64,000 bases of DNA from Serratia nematodiphila DZ0503SBS1 (GTDB taxonomy: Bacteria > Pseudomonadota > Gammaproteobacteria > Enterobacterales > Enterobacteriaceae), in contig NZ_JPUX01000002.1 of the NCBI RefSeq assembly GCF_000738675.1, forward strand, positions 62,001 to 126,000. The letters run 5' to 3'. Position 1 is the stretch's first letter. Every line of letters begins with the position of its first letter. This document shows, piece by piece, positions 17,600-26,228 of the stretch. The translations under genes and the position numbers were made by a program. Under the pieces are notes generated by a model, which made no database searches, was not told the DNA's origin, and saw only the letters and a program-made list of their open reading frames with translations.

Positions 17600-18376
17600 T
17601 CAGCTGCCGCCAAACCAGTTGTAGCCCTGGTCTTCCCAGTAACCGCCCGGGAAGCGGTTGGTGACCTCGATCACCTGAATGTGCTTCGGATTCTTGTAAC
17701 CCAGCTTGGTCGGCATGCGCAGCTTCATCGGGTAGCCGTACTTGCGCGGCAAGATCTGGCCGTCGTAGGTCAGCGCGATAATCGTCTGCGGATGCAGCGC
17801 GGTGGCCATATCGATGCTGGTGTAATAGTCGTCGGCGCATTTGAAGCTGACGTAGCGGGCGCTCAGATCCGCGCCGATTACCTTAAGAAAGGTGGCGAAC
17901 GGCACGCCGCCCCACTTGCCGATGGCGCTCCAACCCTCGACGCAAATATGACGCGTCACCTGGCTGACCTGCGCCATTTGGTGCAGCTGCGGCAGGCTCC
18001 AGGCGCGCTTGTCCTGCACCAGCCCCGCCACCTCCAGCCGATAGTCGTCGCCGTTGATGTCGGGCGCGTCCTCCTCGGCGTAAAAGGCGTTGAACGGGAA
18101 TGGCCGGGTGATCATCGATTCCGGGTAGACCGGCGCCAGGCGATCGCCGTTGAACAGCCAGCCCTGCACCCGATCGTTGAGGCGCGAAATGCGGCTCAGC
18201 GCCTGTTCAACGTTGGCGTTGCCGCTGAGATCGCAGCCGGTGAGCATGGCGATGCCGCCCAGCGTCAGGCCGTTGCGCAGAAAGCGGCGGCGGGACGACG
18301 CGGTCAACAAGCGCTGCGCTTCTTTGACGATCGCCTGCCCTTCAACGATCGTCATGATCGGTTTATCCTTTTTCAT
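17600..18376 (-). CDS. MsrP/YedY-like molybdopterin oxidoreductase, module A
   Basis: A 258-residue sulfite-oxidase-fold protein. Residues 29-34 read RRRFLR, a Tat-type export signal, followed by GLTLGGIAMLTGC; Cys48 sits in a lipobox, suggesting a Tat-exported lipoprotein. The molybdenum ligand should be Cys145 in CVEGWSAIGKWGG, matching CVEAWS of MsrP. The C-terminal PGGYWEDQGYNWFGGS is shared with the module B paralogue. E. coli MsrP is ~334 residues, so this is a shorter relative. MsrP reduces methionine sulfoxide in envelope proteins; that activity here is inferred. AAGGAG precedes the ATG, ten bases after the cytochrome b stop, its likely electron donor. Confidence 0.88.
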   Translation of the reverse strand: MKKDKPIMTIVEGQAIVKEAQRLLTASSRRRFLRNGLTLGGIAMLTGCDLSGNANVEQALSRISRLNDRVQGWLFNGDRLAPVYPESMITRPFPFNAFYAEEDAPDINGDDYRLEVAGLVQDKRAWSLPQLHQMAQVSQVTRHICVEGWSAIGKWGGVPFATFLKVIGADLSARYVSFKCADDYYTSIDMATALHPQTIIALTYDGQILPRKYGYPMKLRMPTKLGYKNPKHIQVIEVTNRFPGGYWEDQGYNWFGGS

Positions 18377-18386
18377 CGTGAACTCC

Positions 18387-18998
18387 TTAACGTCCGCGCA
18401 GCATGGCCAGCAGCGTGCGGGGCACCAGCGCCACCATCACCAGATGGATCGCGACGAAGGCCACCAGCGCCGACATGGCGAAAAAGTGGATATATCGCGC
18501 CGCCTCATAGCCGCCGAGCAGCGTGCGCAGCAGCGGAAACTGCACCGATTTCCACAGCACCAGTCCGGACAGCGCGCTTATCACGCCGAGGAGCATCACC
18601 GACAGATAGGCCACGCGCTGCACCATGTTGTAGTGGCGCAGGTCGGCGTGCTGCAGCCTGCCGCGCAGCGCCGCGCCGACATCGGCGAGAAACTGCTTCG
18701 GGCTGAGCGGCCAATATTTGCGTTTGAAGCGCCCGCTGGCGAGGTTCAGCAGCAGGTAACACAACCCGTTGACGCCAAACAGCCACATGCCGGCGAAGTG
18801 CCACTGCAGCGCGCCGCCCAGCCAGCCGCCAAGCGTCAGCTCGTTGAGAAAACTGAAGTTGAACAGCGGCGAGGCGTTATAGATGCGCCAGCCGCTGGTG
18901 ACCATGATCAGCATCGCCAGCGCATTCAGCCAATGCGTCAACCGCAGCCAGAGAGGATGTACCGTCTGTCGTTGTTCCGGGGTGAGGGTGAAGCTCAT
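18387..18998 (-). CDS. Four-helix cytochrome b, module A
   Basis: A 203-residue membrane protein of the cytochrome b561/b6 type. Four hydrophobic helices lie near residues 22-40, 65-90, 125-148 and 170-192. Candidate haem histidines are in LRLTHWLNAL (helix 1), LQWHFAGMW (helix 2), and RYIHFFAM plus VAIHLVMV (helix 4). It should draw electrons from quinol and pass them to the periplasmic molybdoenzyme encoded ten bases downstream, as MsrQ does for MsrP although by a different type of membrane protein. It is first gene of the module A operon, divergent from the response regulator at 19143. Confidence 0.88.
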   Translation of the reverse strand: MSFTLTPEQRQTVHPLWLRLTHWLNALAMLIMVTSGWRIYNASPLFNFSFLNELTLGGWLGGALQWHFAGMWLFGVNGLCYLLLNLASGRFKRKYWPLSPKQFLADVGAALRGRLQHADLRHYNMVQRVAYLSVMLLGVISALSGLVLWKSVQFPLLRTLLGGYEAARYIHFFAMSALVAFVAIHLVMVALVPRTLLAMLRGR

Positions 18999-19142
18999 AG
19001 CGATTCCTGCCAGCTAACGATGCGATGAGCCCAGTATTCCCCGGATTTGTTCCCCAAGACCTCACGCAAAGTTAAATAAAATGTGATAACTCCGCCGGTG
19101 GCGGTTGTGTAGACTTCAGAGAGAATCGGGCAATCAGCGGTA
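18999..19142. promoter_or_regulatory. Divergent promoter region, module A versus response regulator
   Basis: A 144-base gap that should hold both promoters. GTTAAATAAAATGTGATAAC at about 19071-19090 has GTTA/TAAC ends and is the only symmetrical stretch I noted. There is no copy of the 22-bp palindrome seen in front of module B. Confidence 0.4.
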
Positions 19143-19862
19143 ATGAGAATGGACAAGCCAAAACGAATTTTGATCGTCGAAGACGACGGCGACATCGCCG
19201 ATCTGCTGCAGCTGCATCTGCGTGACGAGGGTTACGCCATCAGCCACGCCGCCGACGGCAATCAGGGCATGGCGATGCTGGAACAGGGCGGCTGGGACGC
19301 CCTCATCCTCGATCTGATGTTGCCGGGCGTCGACGGATTGGAGATTTGCCGCCGGGCGCGCACCATGACGCGCTACACGCCGATCATCATCACCAGCGCG
19401 CGCTCCAGCGAGGTGCACCGCGTGCTGGGGCTGGAACTGGGCGCCGACGACTATCTGGCCAAACCTTTTTCCATGCTGGAGCTGGTGGCGCGGGTCAAGG
19501 CGCTGTTTCGCCGCCAGGAGGCGATGAGCCGCAACCTGCGTCTGGACGCCGGCGCGCTCAGCTTCAACGATCTGACCATCGATCCTATCGCCCGCGAGGT
19601 GCGCCTGCACCAACAGCCGATCGAGCTGACGCCGCGCGAATTCGACCTGCTGTACTTTTTCGCCCGCCACCCGGGCCAGGTATTCTCGCGCCTCAGCCTG
19701 TTGAATCAGGTCTGGGGCTATCAGCACGAAGGGTATGAGCACACCGTCAACACCCATATCAACCGGCTGCGCATCAAGATTGAGCGCAATCCGGCGGAAC
19801 CCGAGCGCATCCTCACGGTGTGGGGCATGGGCTATAAATTCGCGGCCGCGCCGCAAGAGTGA
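19143..19862 (+). CDS. OmpR-family response regulator, module A side
   Basis: A 239-residue two-domain regulator. The receiver (~1-125) has the acidic pair in IVEDDGD, the phosphorylated aspartate at about residue 57 (LILDLMLPG), and the conserved Lys in LAKPFSML. The winged-helix output domain (~140-235) includes ELTPREFDLLYFFARHPGQVFSR and NTHINRLRIKIE. Starts at 19143 and 19149 are both possible. The kinase gene follows after three bases. It is divergent from the module A cytochrome b/molybdoenzyme operon, the obvious target. The signal is unknown. Confidence 0.9.
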   Translation: MRMDKPKRILIVEDDGDIADLLQLHLRDEGYAISHAADGNQGMAMLEQGGWDALILDLMLPGVDGLEICRRARTMTRYTPIIITSARSSEVHRVLGLELGADDYLAKPFSMLELVARVKALFRRQEAMSRNLRLDAGALSFNDLTIDPIAREVRLHQQPIELTPREFDLLYFFARHPGQVFSRLSLLNQVWGYQHEGYEHTVNTHINRLRIKIERNPAEPERILTVWGMGYKFAAAPQE

Positions 19863-19865
19863 GCC

Positions 19866-21332
19866 ATGAAAAACCTTACGTTAGCGCAACGCCTCACGAT
19901 TATCTTCGCGCTGCTGATCGTCATCGGCTGCGCCTTTTCCGGTTGGATGCAGGTGCGCAGCAATACTCAGTACAGCCAGGCGGTGATCCAGCGCCTGTCC
20001 GGCAACCTGGCGCAGCATATCGCCGACAGCAATCCGCTGCTGGGGGTGAACGGGCCGGAGCCGCAGGCGGTGCATACCCTGTTCGACCAACTGATGGCGG
20101 TGAATCCCAGCGTTGAGGTTTACCTGCTCGACAAACAGGGCACGATTATCGGCAACGCCGCGCCGGCCGGGCATCTGAAGCGGCAGCGGGTCGCGCTGGC
20201 GCCGCTGCAGGCGCTGCTCGATGGTGCGCAGATGCCGGTGTACGGCGACGATCCGCGCAGCGCGGACGGGCGCAAGGTGTTCAGCGTTGCGCCGCTGAAG
20301 GTCGACGGCCGGATCGAAGGTTACCTGTATGTGGTCTTGCTCGGTGAGGAGTACACGGCGCTGGCCAGCAACGCCCAGTTCAATTCGGCGGCCAGGATGG
20401 CGCTGTGGACCTCCGGAGTAATGGTGCTGTTCAGCCTGCTGGCCGGCGGTTTCGCGTTTTACTGGGTCACTCGCCCCATCCGGCGCCTGACCCGCCAGGT
20501 CAATGCGCTGGACAGCGGCGGCATCGAGGCGGTGCAGGCCTACGCGGCGCTGCCGGCGGCGCCGGCCGGGCGCGACGAGGTCAGCCAGCTGCAACAGGCC
20601 TTTCACCGCATGGCGCAGCGTCTCGCCGAACAGTGGCAAACGCTGGCGCAACAGGATCGGCTGCGGCGCGAATTCATCGCCAACGTCTCGCACGATCTGC
20701 GCACCCCGCTCACCTCGCTGCACGGCTATCTGGAAACGCTGTCGGTCAAGGCCGCCACCCTGAGCGACGCCGATCGGCGCCGCTATCTGGAGATCGCCCT
20801 GGCGCAGAGCCGCAAAGTGGGCAAGCTGGCGCAGGAGCTGTTCGAGCTGGCGCGGCTGGAATACGGCGTGGTGAAACCGCAGAAAGAGCCCTTCTCCCTC
20901 AGCGAGCTGTTGCAGGACGTGTTCCAAAAGTTCGAGCTGGCGGCGGAGGCGCGTAATCAGCGGCTGCACGCCGATATTGCTCCCGGCATTCCGCCGGTAT
21001 TCGCCGATCTCAGCATGATTGAGCGGGTGTTGACCAATCTGCTGGACAACGCCATTCGCCATACGCCGCCCGGCGGCGACATCGGCGTGCGGCTGTGGCG
21101 GCAGGAAGATCGGGTGATGGTGCAGGTCAGCGACAGCGGCCCCGGCATTCCGCAGACGTTGCGCGCCGATCTGTTCGTGCGGCCGTCTGTCCTGAGCGGC
21201 GCCCGGCGCCCTGCGGGCGGGCTGGGGTTAATGATCGTGCGGCGCATTCTGCAGCTGCACGACAGCGATATTCAGCTGATCGAACAACCGCAAAGCGGCG
21301 CCTGCTTCCGCTTTGCCATTCCGCCGCGTTAA
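19866..21332 (+). CDS. Sensor histidine kinase, module A side
   Basis: A 488-residue membrane kinase partnered with the regulator just upstream. Helix 1 is at ~8-28 and helix 2 at ~178-200, enclosing a ~150-residue periplasmic sensor, then a HAMP segment. The phosphorylated histidine is about residue 276 in FIANVSHDLRTPL. The ATP-binding domain shows the N box LTNLLDNAIRHTPPGG, the G1 box VSDSGPGIP and the G2 box GGLGLMIVRRI. The sequence between those boxes is shorter and altered (LFVRPSVLSGARRPAGG), but the main nucleotide-binding residues remain. It converges with the second kinase gene 13 bases away. Confidence 0.88.
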   Translation: MKNLTLAQRLTIIFALLIVIGCAFSGWMQVRSNTQYSQAVIQRLSGNLAQHIADSNPLLGVNGPEPQAVHTLFDQLMAVNPSVEVYLLDKQGTIIGNAAPAGHLKRQRVALAPLQALLDGAQMPVYGDDPRSADGRKVFSVAPLKVDGRIEGYLYVVLLGEEYTALASNAQFNSAARMALWTSGVMVLFSLLAGGFAFYWVTRPIRRLTRQVNALDSGGIEAVQAYAALPAAPAGRDEVSQLQQAFHRMAQRLAEQWQTLAQQDRLRREFIANVSHDLRTPLTSLHGYLETLSVKAATLSDADRRRYLEIALAQSRKVGKLAQELFELARLEYGVVKPQKEPFSLSELLQDVFQKFELAAEARNQRLHADIAPGIPPVFADLSMIERVLTNLLDNAIRHTPPGGDIGVRLWRQEDRVMVQVSDSGPGIPQTLRADLFVRPSVLSGARRPAGGLGLMIVRRILQLHDSDIQLIEQPQSGACFRFAIPPR

Positions 21333-21345
21333 TCCGGCTTAACGG

Positions 21346-22764
21346 TTATTGCGCTAACGGGAACCACAGGCTGAAAATGAGGCTGGCGGCAGACGCGCGC
21401 CCGGTACATTCGGCGCGCACCTCACCGCCGTGCAGCGTCATGATGGCGCGCACGATAGACAGCCCGAGGCCGCTGGCATGGCTGCCGGCGCTGCGCGCGG
21501 GATCGGCGCGGTAGAAACGATCGAACAGTTTTTCCAGCTGTGCCGGCGCGATCGGCGGCCCCTGATTGATGACCTGCACCCACCAGGCATCGGCGCGCCG
21601 TTCAGCCCGCAATACGATCAGGCTGTTTTCATCGGCATAGCGCACCGCATTGGCCACCAGATTGCTCAGCGCCCGCTGGAACAACATCGCGTCCGCCTTC
21701 AGCTCGCCTTCCCCTTCGCAGTTCAGCGCGATGCCGCGTTCTTCCGCCAGCCCTTCGAAGTAATCCGCCACCCGCCGCAGCTCGGCCGCCACATCCAGAC
21801 GACTGTAGTTCAGCGCGGACTGCGCCTCACCGGCGCGCGCCAGAAACAGGATGTTTTCCACCATGCGCGAAATACGCTCCAGCTCATCCATATTGTTCGA
21901 CAATAGGGTTTCGTACTCCTCCACGCTGCGGGGTTGATACAGCGCCACCTGACACTGGCCCATCAACGCGCCCACCGGGGTGCGGATCTCATGGGCCAGA
22001 TCGGCGGAAAACTGCGTCAGCCGCTGATAGCCTTCATTCAACCGATCGAGCATCGCATTAAACGCCCGGGTCAATTGCTGTAACTCCTTCGGCGCCCCCT
22101 GTTCACTGAGGCGCGTCGACAATGTATTGGGCGCGATCTCCGACGCCTGCGCCGCCATGCGCCATAGCGGCCGCAATCCGCGGCGCATGACCCCATAGCC
22201 CAGCAGCGCAATCAGCAGGAAAGCCACAATGACCGCCGCGACAATGCGCCACAGGTAACGCGCCAGCATTTTCTGTTCGTTGACCATCACGTGCGCGGCG
22301 GAAATCTGCAGCAAACTGCCGTCTTCCAGGCGCACCATTGCCGACGCCGCGCGCAGCGGCACCCTCTGCGCCGTTTCCCCGCCGCGCACGGCGGCCAGCG
22401 TCTGCGCCTGTTCGGGCGGCGTCGGCGCGATCGGCGGCAGGGCCACCCTGGCCGGATTCACATTGATGAGCGGTTTTTGCCCCGGCATTTGGAAAATCAA
22501 CACATCCTGTTCATTGCCCAGCATATTTTCGAACAGGCCGTTATTAGCCGTCAGGCGCGCCAAAGGAAAGCGCTGCCCCAATAAATGGCGGAAATACTCT
22601 ACGCGCCCGGTCACCTGCAGATCGCTGCGGAGCGTCATTTCCTGACGCATGGCGCCGAACAGATACCAGCCCGCCCCGCTCACCACGCAGGCGGCCACCA
22701 GCGCGAACAGCATGGCGGTGCGCAGCGTCAGCGACACCGGCCGACGTGAAGCGCGGGCGTTCAC
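21346..22764 (-). CDS. CusS/HprS-like sensor histidine kinase, module B side
   Basis: A 472-residue membrane kinase. I chose the GTG at 22764, whose bases overlap the regulator stop as GTGA; a TTG at 22779 is also in frame. Helix 1 is near residues 12-38 and helix 2 near 170-192, with a ~130-residue periplasmic sensor between. HAMP follows; phospho-His is near residue 258 in [18 protein letters not shown], the N box is [15 protein letters not shown], and the G2 region is [14 protein letters not shown]. It resembles kinases for copper, silver or reactive chlorine and peroxide (CusS, HprS). The ligand cannot be told from sequence. Confidence 0.87.
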   Translation of the reverse strand: MNARASRRPVSLTLRTAMLFALVAACVVSGAGWYLFGAMRQEMTLRSDLQVTGRVEYFRHLLGQRFPLARLTANNGLFENMLGNEQDVLIFQMPGQKPLINVNPARVALPPIAPTPPEQAQTLAAVRGGETAQRVPLRAASAMVRLEDGSLLQISAAHVMVNEQKMLARYLWRIVAAVIVAFLLIALLGYGVMRRGLRPLWRMAAQASEIAPNTLSTRLSEQGAPKELQQLTRAFNAMLDRLNEGYQRLTQFSADLAHEIRTPVGALMGQCQVALYQPRSVEEYETLLSNNMDELERISRMVENILFLARAGEAQSALNYSRLDVAAELRRVADYFEGLAEERGIALNCEGEGELKADAMLFQRALSNLVANAVRYADENSLIVLRAERRADAWWVQVINQGPPIAPAQLEKLFDRFYRADPARSAGSHASGLGLSIVRAIMTLHGGEVRAECTGRASAASLIFSLWFPLAQ

Positions 22765-23432
22765 GGGCGCGGCTCGCAAACATAGCCGATGCCGCGCACG
22801 CTGTGGATCAGCTTGACGTCGAACGGCCGGTCGATTTTGGCGCGCAGGCGTTTGATCGCCACATCAACCACATTAGTGTCGCTGTCGAAATTCATGTCCC
22901 ACACCTGGGAGGCGATCTGCGTGCGCGACAGCACTTCGCCTTCGCGCCGCACCAGCAGATGCAGCAGCATGAACTCCTTGTTGGTCAACGGGATCACCTG
23001 ATCCTGGCGCACCGCCCGGCGGCGCAGCACGTCCAACTGCAGATCGGCGATGGCGTAATGATCGGCTTCGCGCGCCGGCCCGCGGCGCAGCAAGGTGCGC
23101 AAACGCAGCACCAGCTCGGTAAAGGAAAAGGGTTTGATAAGATAGTCGTCCGCGCCCAGCTCCAGACCGTGGATGCGATCCTGTACGCCATCGCGGGCGG
23201 TGAGAAACAGGATCGGCACGTCGCTTTTCTTGCGCAATACCTCGATGATCTGCCAGCCGTCCAGCCCCGGCAGCATCACGTCGAGCACGATCGCATCGTA
23301 GTCCTGCTCCAACGCGCGAAACAGCCCGTCGGTGCCGGTGCGCGCCAAATCGACGCCGTAGCCCGCTTCCCCCAGCCCTTTCTTCAGGTAATCCCCTGTG
23401 CCGATATCGTCTTCAACTACCAGTATTCGCAT
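22761..23432 (-). CDS. CusR/HprR-like response regulator, module B side
   Basis: A 223-residue OmpR-family regulator. The start is the ATG at 23432, seven bases after GAGG. The receiver has VVEDD, phospho-Asp at ~51 in IVLDVMLPG and Lys in LIKPFSF. The output domain includes [54 protein letters not shown], a pattern typical of heavy-metal and oxidant regulators of the CusR/HprR group. In E. coli, HprR controls the msrPQ methionine sulfoxide reductase genes. It overlaps its kinase gene by four bases and is divergent from module B, whose promoter region has a 22-bp palindrome. Confidence 0.9.
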   Translation of the reverse strand: MRILVVEDDIGTGDYLKKGLGEAGYGVDLARTGTDGLFRALEQDYDAIVLDVMLPGLDGWQIIEVLRKKSDVPILFLTARDGVQDRIHGLELGADDYLIKPFSFTELVLRLRTLLRRGPAREADHYAIADLQLDVLRRRAVRQDQVIPLTNKEFMLLHLLVRREGEVLSRTQIASQVWDMNFDSDTNVVDVAIKRLRAKIDRPFDVKLIHSVRGIGYVCEPRP

Positions 23433-23484
23433 GCTCGCCACCTCGTTACGTCTGCAAAAATACTAGCAGCTTCGGCGGACAAAC

Positions 23485-23506
23485 TTGATGACATTAATGT
23501 CATCAA
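23485..23506. promoter_or_regulatory. 22-bp perfect palindrome, candidate response-regulator site
   Basis: Half-site TTGATGACATT is followed directly by its exact complement. It lies in the 140-base gap between the CusR/HprR-like gene and module B. The TGACAT/ATGTCA arms recall sites of CusR-type regulators, so self-control and control of module B are plausible. The binding assignment is inferred. Confidence 0.6.
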
Positions 23507-23572
23507 ACGGCCATGGCGCTGACCCAATGGCTCAACCATGCTTAACCGGCAAACTCATTTCAGGAGAACGTT

Positions 23573-24199
23573 ATGATTACCCGTCATCGTATAGCCGGTT
23601 TACTGTTATCCACCTTGCTGCTGTCCAGCGGCTTGGCCGCCGCCGCCCAACCGCCGGGCAAGGTGATTGCGCCGCTGCGCGGCACCATCAGCCAGGTTGC
23701 CGACGGCAATCTGCAGCTGACCGATCGCAAGGGCGAGACCCTCAGCGTCAAGCTGAACGATCAGACCAAAGTGCTCAGCGTTTCCAAAGCCACGCTGGAC
23801 GATATCAAACCGGACAGCTTCATCGGCACCGCCGCCGTGCCGCAGCCGGACGGCACGCTCAAGGCGTTGGAGGTGCATGTGTTCGCCGCCAGCCTGCGCG
23901 GCACCGGCGAAGGGCACTCGGCCTGGGAATCCGCCGACGGCAAAGTGGACACCATGACCAACGGCACCGTCGGCAAACTGGTGAAATCCAACGGCCGCAC
24001 CCTGACCGTCACCTACGGCAACCAGCAGAAAACCGTCGTCGTGCCGGAAGACGTGCCGATCGTGACGCTGGATCCGGGCGATCTGAGCCTGCTGAAACCG
24101 GGCGTGCACATCGTGCTGTTCTCCGCCGCCAACGAAAAGGGCGAGCGCATCGCCACCCGCATTTCCGCCGGCAAAGACGGCACCGTGCCGCCGATGTAA
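23573..24199 (+). CDS. Secreted protein of unknown function, first gene of module B
   Basis: A 208-residue protein with a signal peptide ending near SGLAAAAQ. The mature part looks all-beta with two similar halves: GTISQVADGNLQLTDRKGETLSVKLNDQTKV at ~38-70 and GTVGKLVKSNGRTLTVTYGNQQKTVVVPEDVPI at ~128-160. This is the OB-like repeat pattern seen in DUF5666-type proteins. No catalytic or metal motif stands out. It lies 13 bases before cytochrome b2, so it is probably co-transcribed with the oxidoreductase pair and works in the periplasm. It has no counterpart in module A. A role as substrate, assembly factor or sensor partner is guesswork. Confidence 0.8.
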   Translation: MITRHRIAGLLLSTLLLSSGLAAAAQPPGKVIAPLRGTISQVADGNLQLTDRKGETLSVKLNDQTKVLSVSKATLDDIKPDSFIGTAAVPQPDGTLKALEVHVFAASLRGTGEGHSAWESADGKVDTMTNGTVGKLVKSNGRTLTVTYGNQQKTVVVPEDVPIVTLDPGDLSLLKPGVHIVLFSAANEKGERIATRISAGKDGTVPPM

Positions 24200-24212
24200 C
24201 CGGAGGAATGCC

Positions 24213-24818
24213 ATGAAGACCAACGCGTCGCCGCCGGTGCATCGCTGGCCGGTTCGCATCACTCATTGGATCAATCTGTTCGCCATGGTGTGCATGTTCA
24301 TGAGCGGTTGGGAAATCTACAACGCCTCGCCGCTGTTCGATTTCCGCTTTCCGCCGCAGATGACGCTGGGCGGTTGGCTGGGCGGCGCGATTGGTTGGCA
24401 TTTGGCGGTGATGTGGCTATTGGCGCTCAACGCCGTCTGCTATCTGCTGTGGAGCCTGTTCAGCGGTCATTTTCGCCGCGATCTGTTGCCGCTTCGTATC
24501 GGCGCGCTGCGGCAGGATATCTGGCTGGCGTTGACGCTGCGCCTGCGCCACCGGCATGGCCACTATAACGCCATTCAGAAACTGATGTACCTCGGCGTAC
24601 TGGCGCTGGGCCTATTGCTGGTACTGTCCGGCCTGGCGATTTGGAAGCCGGTTCAGCTGCAGGGATTGGTCGCCCTGTTTGGCGGCTTCGATTTCGCGCG
24701 CTACGTGCATTTCTTCGCCATGGCCGGCATCGGTCTGTTCGTGGCGATCCACGTCTTCATGGTGATCGTCGTGCCCAAAACGCTGTGGGCGATGATAACG
24801 GGTGGCAAACATGAATGA
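24213..24818 (+). CDS. Four-helix cytochrome b, module B
   Basis: A 201-residue paralogue of the protein at 18387-18998. The two share MSGW/TSGW-xIYNASPLF, LTLGGWLGGAxxWHxAxMWL, HYNxxQ and ARYxHFFAM. Four membrane helices are near residues 18-38, 62-88, 120-145 and 168-192, and histidines in RITHWINL, GWHLAVMW, RYVHFFAM and VAIHVFMV are haem candidates. It should pass quinol electrons to the molybdoenzyme encoded immediately downstream, whose start codon lies inside this gene's last codons. CGGAGGA precedes the ATG. Confidence 0.88.
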   Translation: MKTNASPPVHRWPVRITHWINLFAMVCMFMSGWEIYNASPLFDFRFPPQMTLGGWLGGAIGWHLAVMWLLALNAVCYLLWSLFSGHFRRDLLPLRIGALRQDIWLALTLRLRHRHGHYNAIQKLMYLGVLALGLLLVLSGLAIWKPVQLQGLVALFGGFDFARYVHFFAMAGIGLFVAIHVFMVIVVPKTLWAMITGGKHE

Positions 24819-25578
24819 GAAAAAACCGCGGGCAACCGCGCCAAAACTGGAACCGGACCAAAAAAAGCAGTTGGTCAATCTGCAGCGCCGCCTGATGCTG
24901 CGTTCCGGCCTGACGCTGGGCGGCATCGCCATGCTTACCGGTTGCAACCTGCAAGACGGCGATCGGGTGGATAAGGTGCTGTGGGCCATGTCGCGCTGGA
25001 ACGACCGGGTGCAGGCCTGGCTGTTCAGCGGCCAGCGGCTGGCGCAAACTTATCGGCCGGACCAGATCACCCACCCTTTCCCCTTCAACGCGTTTTACCC
25101 GGAATATAACGTCCCCGAGATCGATCTCGCCGGCTATCGGCTTGAGGTCGCGGGGAAAGTGGAGAAAAAAGCGCCCTGGACGCTGGAACAGCTGCAGCGG
25201 CTGCCGCAGCAAAGCCAGATCACGCGCCTGATCTGCATTGAGGGCTGGAGCGCCATTGGCCAATGGGGCGGCGTGCCGCTGCGCACCTTTCTGCAGCACG
25301 TCGGCGCGGATCTGAATGCCGGTTACGTCGGCTTCAAATGCGCCGATCGTTACTACTCCAGCCTCGACATGGCCACCGCGCTGCACCCGCAGACCATCCT
25401 GGCGCTGGATTTCGGCGGCAAGGCGCTGCCGGCGGACTATGGCTACCCGCTGCGGCTGCGCGTGCCAACCAAGTTGGGGTTCAAAAACGCCAAACATATC
25501 GCCGCGATCTTCGTCAGCGACGTCAATCCGGGCGGCTATTGGGAAGATCAGGGCTACAACTGGTTCAGCGGTATTTAG
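24811..25578 (+). CDS. MsrP/YedY-like molybdopterin oxidoreductase, module B
   Basis: A 255-residue paralogue of the module A enzyme. The start is the ATG at 24811, overlapping the cytochrome b gene by eight bases. LQRRLMLRSGLTLGGIAMLTGC combines a twin-arginine export signal with a lipobox (Cys45). The molybdenum ligand should be Cys142 in CIEGWSAIGQWGG. YVGFKCADRYYSSLDMATALHPQT and the end PGGYWEDQGYNWFSGI match module A. The substrate is unknown. Resemblance to MsrP suggests methionine sulfoxide repair, but the short length, lipobox and different membrane partner leave other oxyanion or sulfoxide substrates open. Confidence 0.88.
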   Translation: MNEKKPRATAPKLEPDQKKQLVNLQRRLMLRSGLTLGGIAMLTGCNLQDGDRVDKVLWAMSRWNDRVQAWLFSGQRLAQTYRPDQITHPFPFNAFYPEYNVPEIDLAGYRLEVAGKVEKKAPWTLEQLQRLPQQSQITRLICIEGWSAIGQWGGVPLRTFLQHVGADLNAGYVGFKCADRYYSSLDMATALHPQTILALDFGGKALPADYGYPLRLRVPTKLGFKNAKHIAAIFVSDVNPGGYWEDQGYNWFSGI

Positions 25579-25700
25579 TTTTGCGCGGCGCTGCGCATAA
25601 GCCTCATCGGCGGCTGGAGGAGCCTCTCCGTCGCGGTTAATAATCAGTTCGTCACAAAGGGGATAACTATAGGAAAAATAATAGTAAAAAGGATTTTATC

Positions 25701-26228
25701 ATGGAGATTGATGTGAGGGAGTCACACACTGGAATAGCAGACACATACAGATATCAGATTGCTGTCAGAAAAGGTGATGGTAAATCGGCCATCTATCATT
25801 TGGATTTCAAGAAAATTGGGCAAAACATGCACCATTGGTTTGCCCCAGTGTATGTGGACACTGCTCTCCTCAATAATGCTTTCTCTCTGGAGTTTTATGA
25901 TGTTAAGGCGTTGAGCGACGCAAACAGGCATCGGCGCTCAGCTTTCGATACCTATACCGCAATGCGTTATACCCTTTTCCAACGCGAACGCTTATTCGTA
26001 GTTGGCATCGGGGAAACCCTTCTCAAGTTTGCCTATCAGTATCATGCCAGGCTCATCTTAAGCGCACCGTTAAGGCCAGCATTAGCTAAAATTTATGATT
26101 TATTGTTGAAAAAATACGCCCACAAAGGGCATTATTTATACAAAATAGAGTTTATAAAGGACGGCCTCTATGTCATCGAAATCCCGCGTAACCCCCATAG
26201 CATCCCACACTTACCAGCAGCACGTTAA
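25701..26228 (+). CDS. Unrecognised 175-residue protein in AT-richer DNA
   Basis: I do not recognise this protein. It has no signal peptide or clear membrane helix. Notable stretches are YRYQIAVRKGDGKSAIYHLDFKKIGQNMHHWF near the start, a basic middle (ANRHRRSAFDTYTAMRYTLFQRERLF), and a hydrophobic-basic end (ALAKIYDLLLKKYAHKGHYLYKIEFIKDGLYVIEIP). AAGGA lies nine bases before the ATG. Base composition is clearly AT-richer than the neighbours and codon use is less biased, suggesting acquisition from elsewhere. It overlaps the next gene by 59 bases, so the two are probably expressed together. Confidence 0.6.
   Translation: MEIDVRESHTGIADTYRYQIAVRKGDGKSAIYHLDFKKIGQNMHHWFAPVYVDTALLNNAFSLEFYDVKALSDANRHRRSAFDTYTAMRYTLFQRERLFVVGIGETLLKFAYQYHARLILSAPLRPALAKIYDLLLKKYAHKGHYLYKIEFIKDGLYVIEIPRNPHSIPHLPAAR

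Noticed and set aside
16729..18998. A complete E. coli-type msrPQ or rcl operon
   Set aside because: The molybdoenzyme is shorter and the membrane partner is a different cytochrome b type; only the DUF417 gene resembles an rcl gene. The names were therefore not used.
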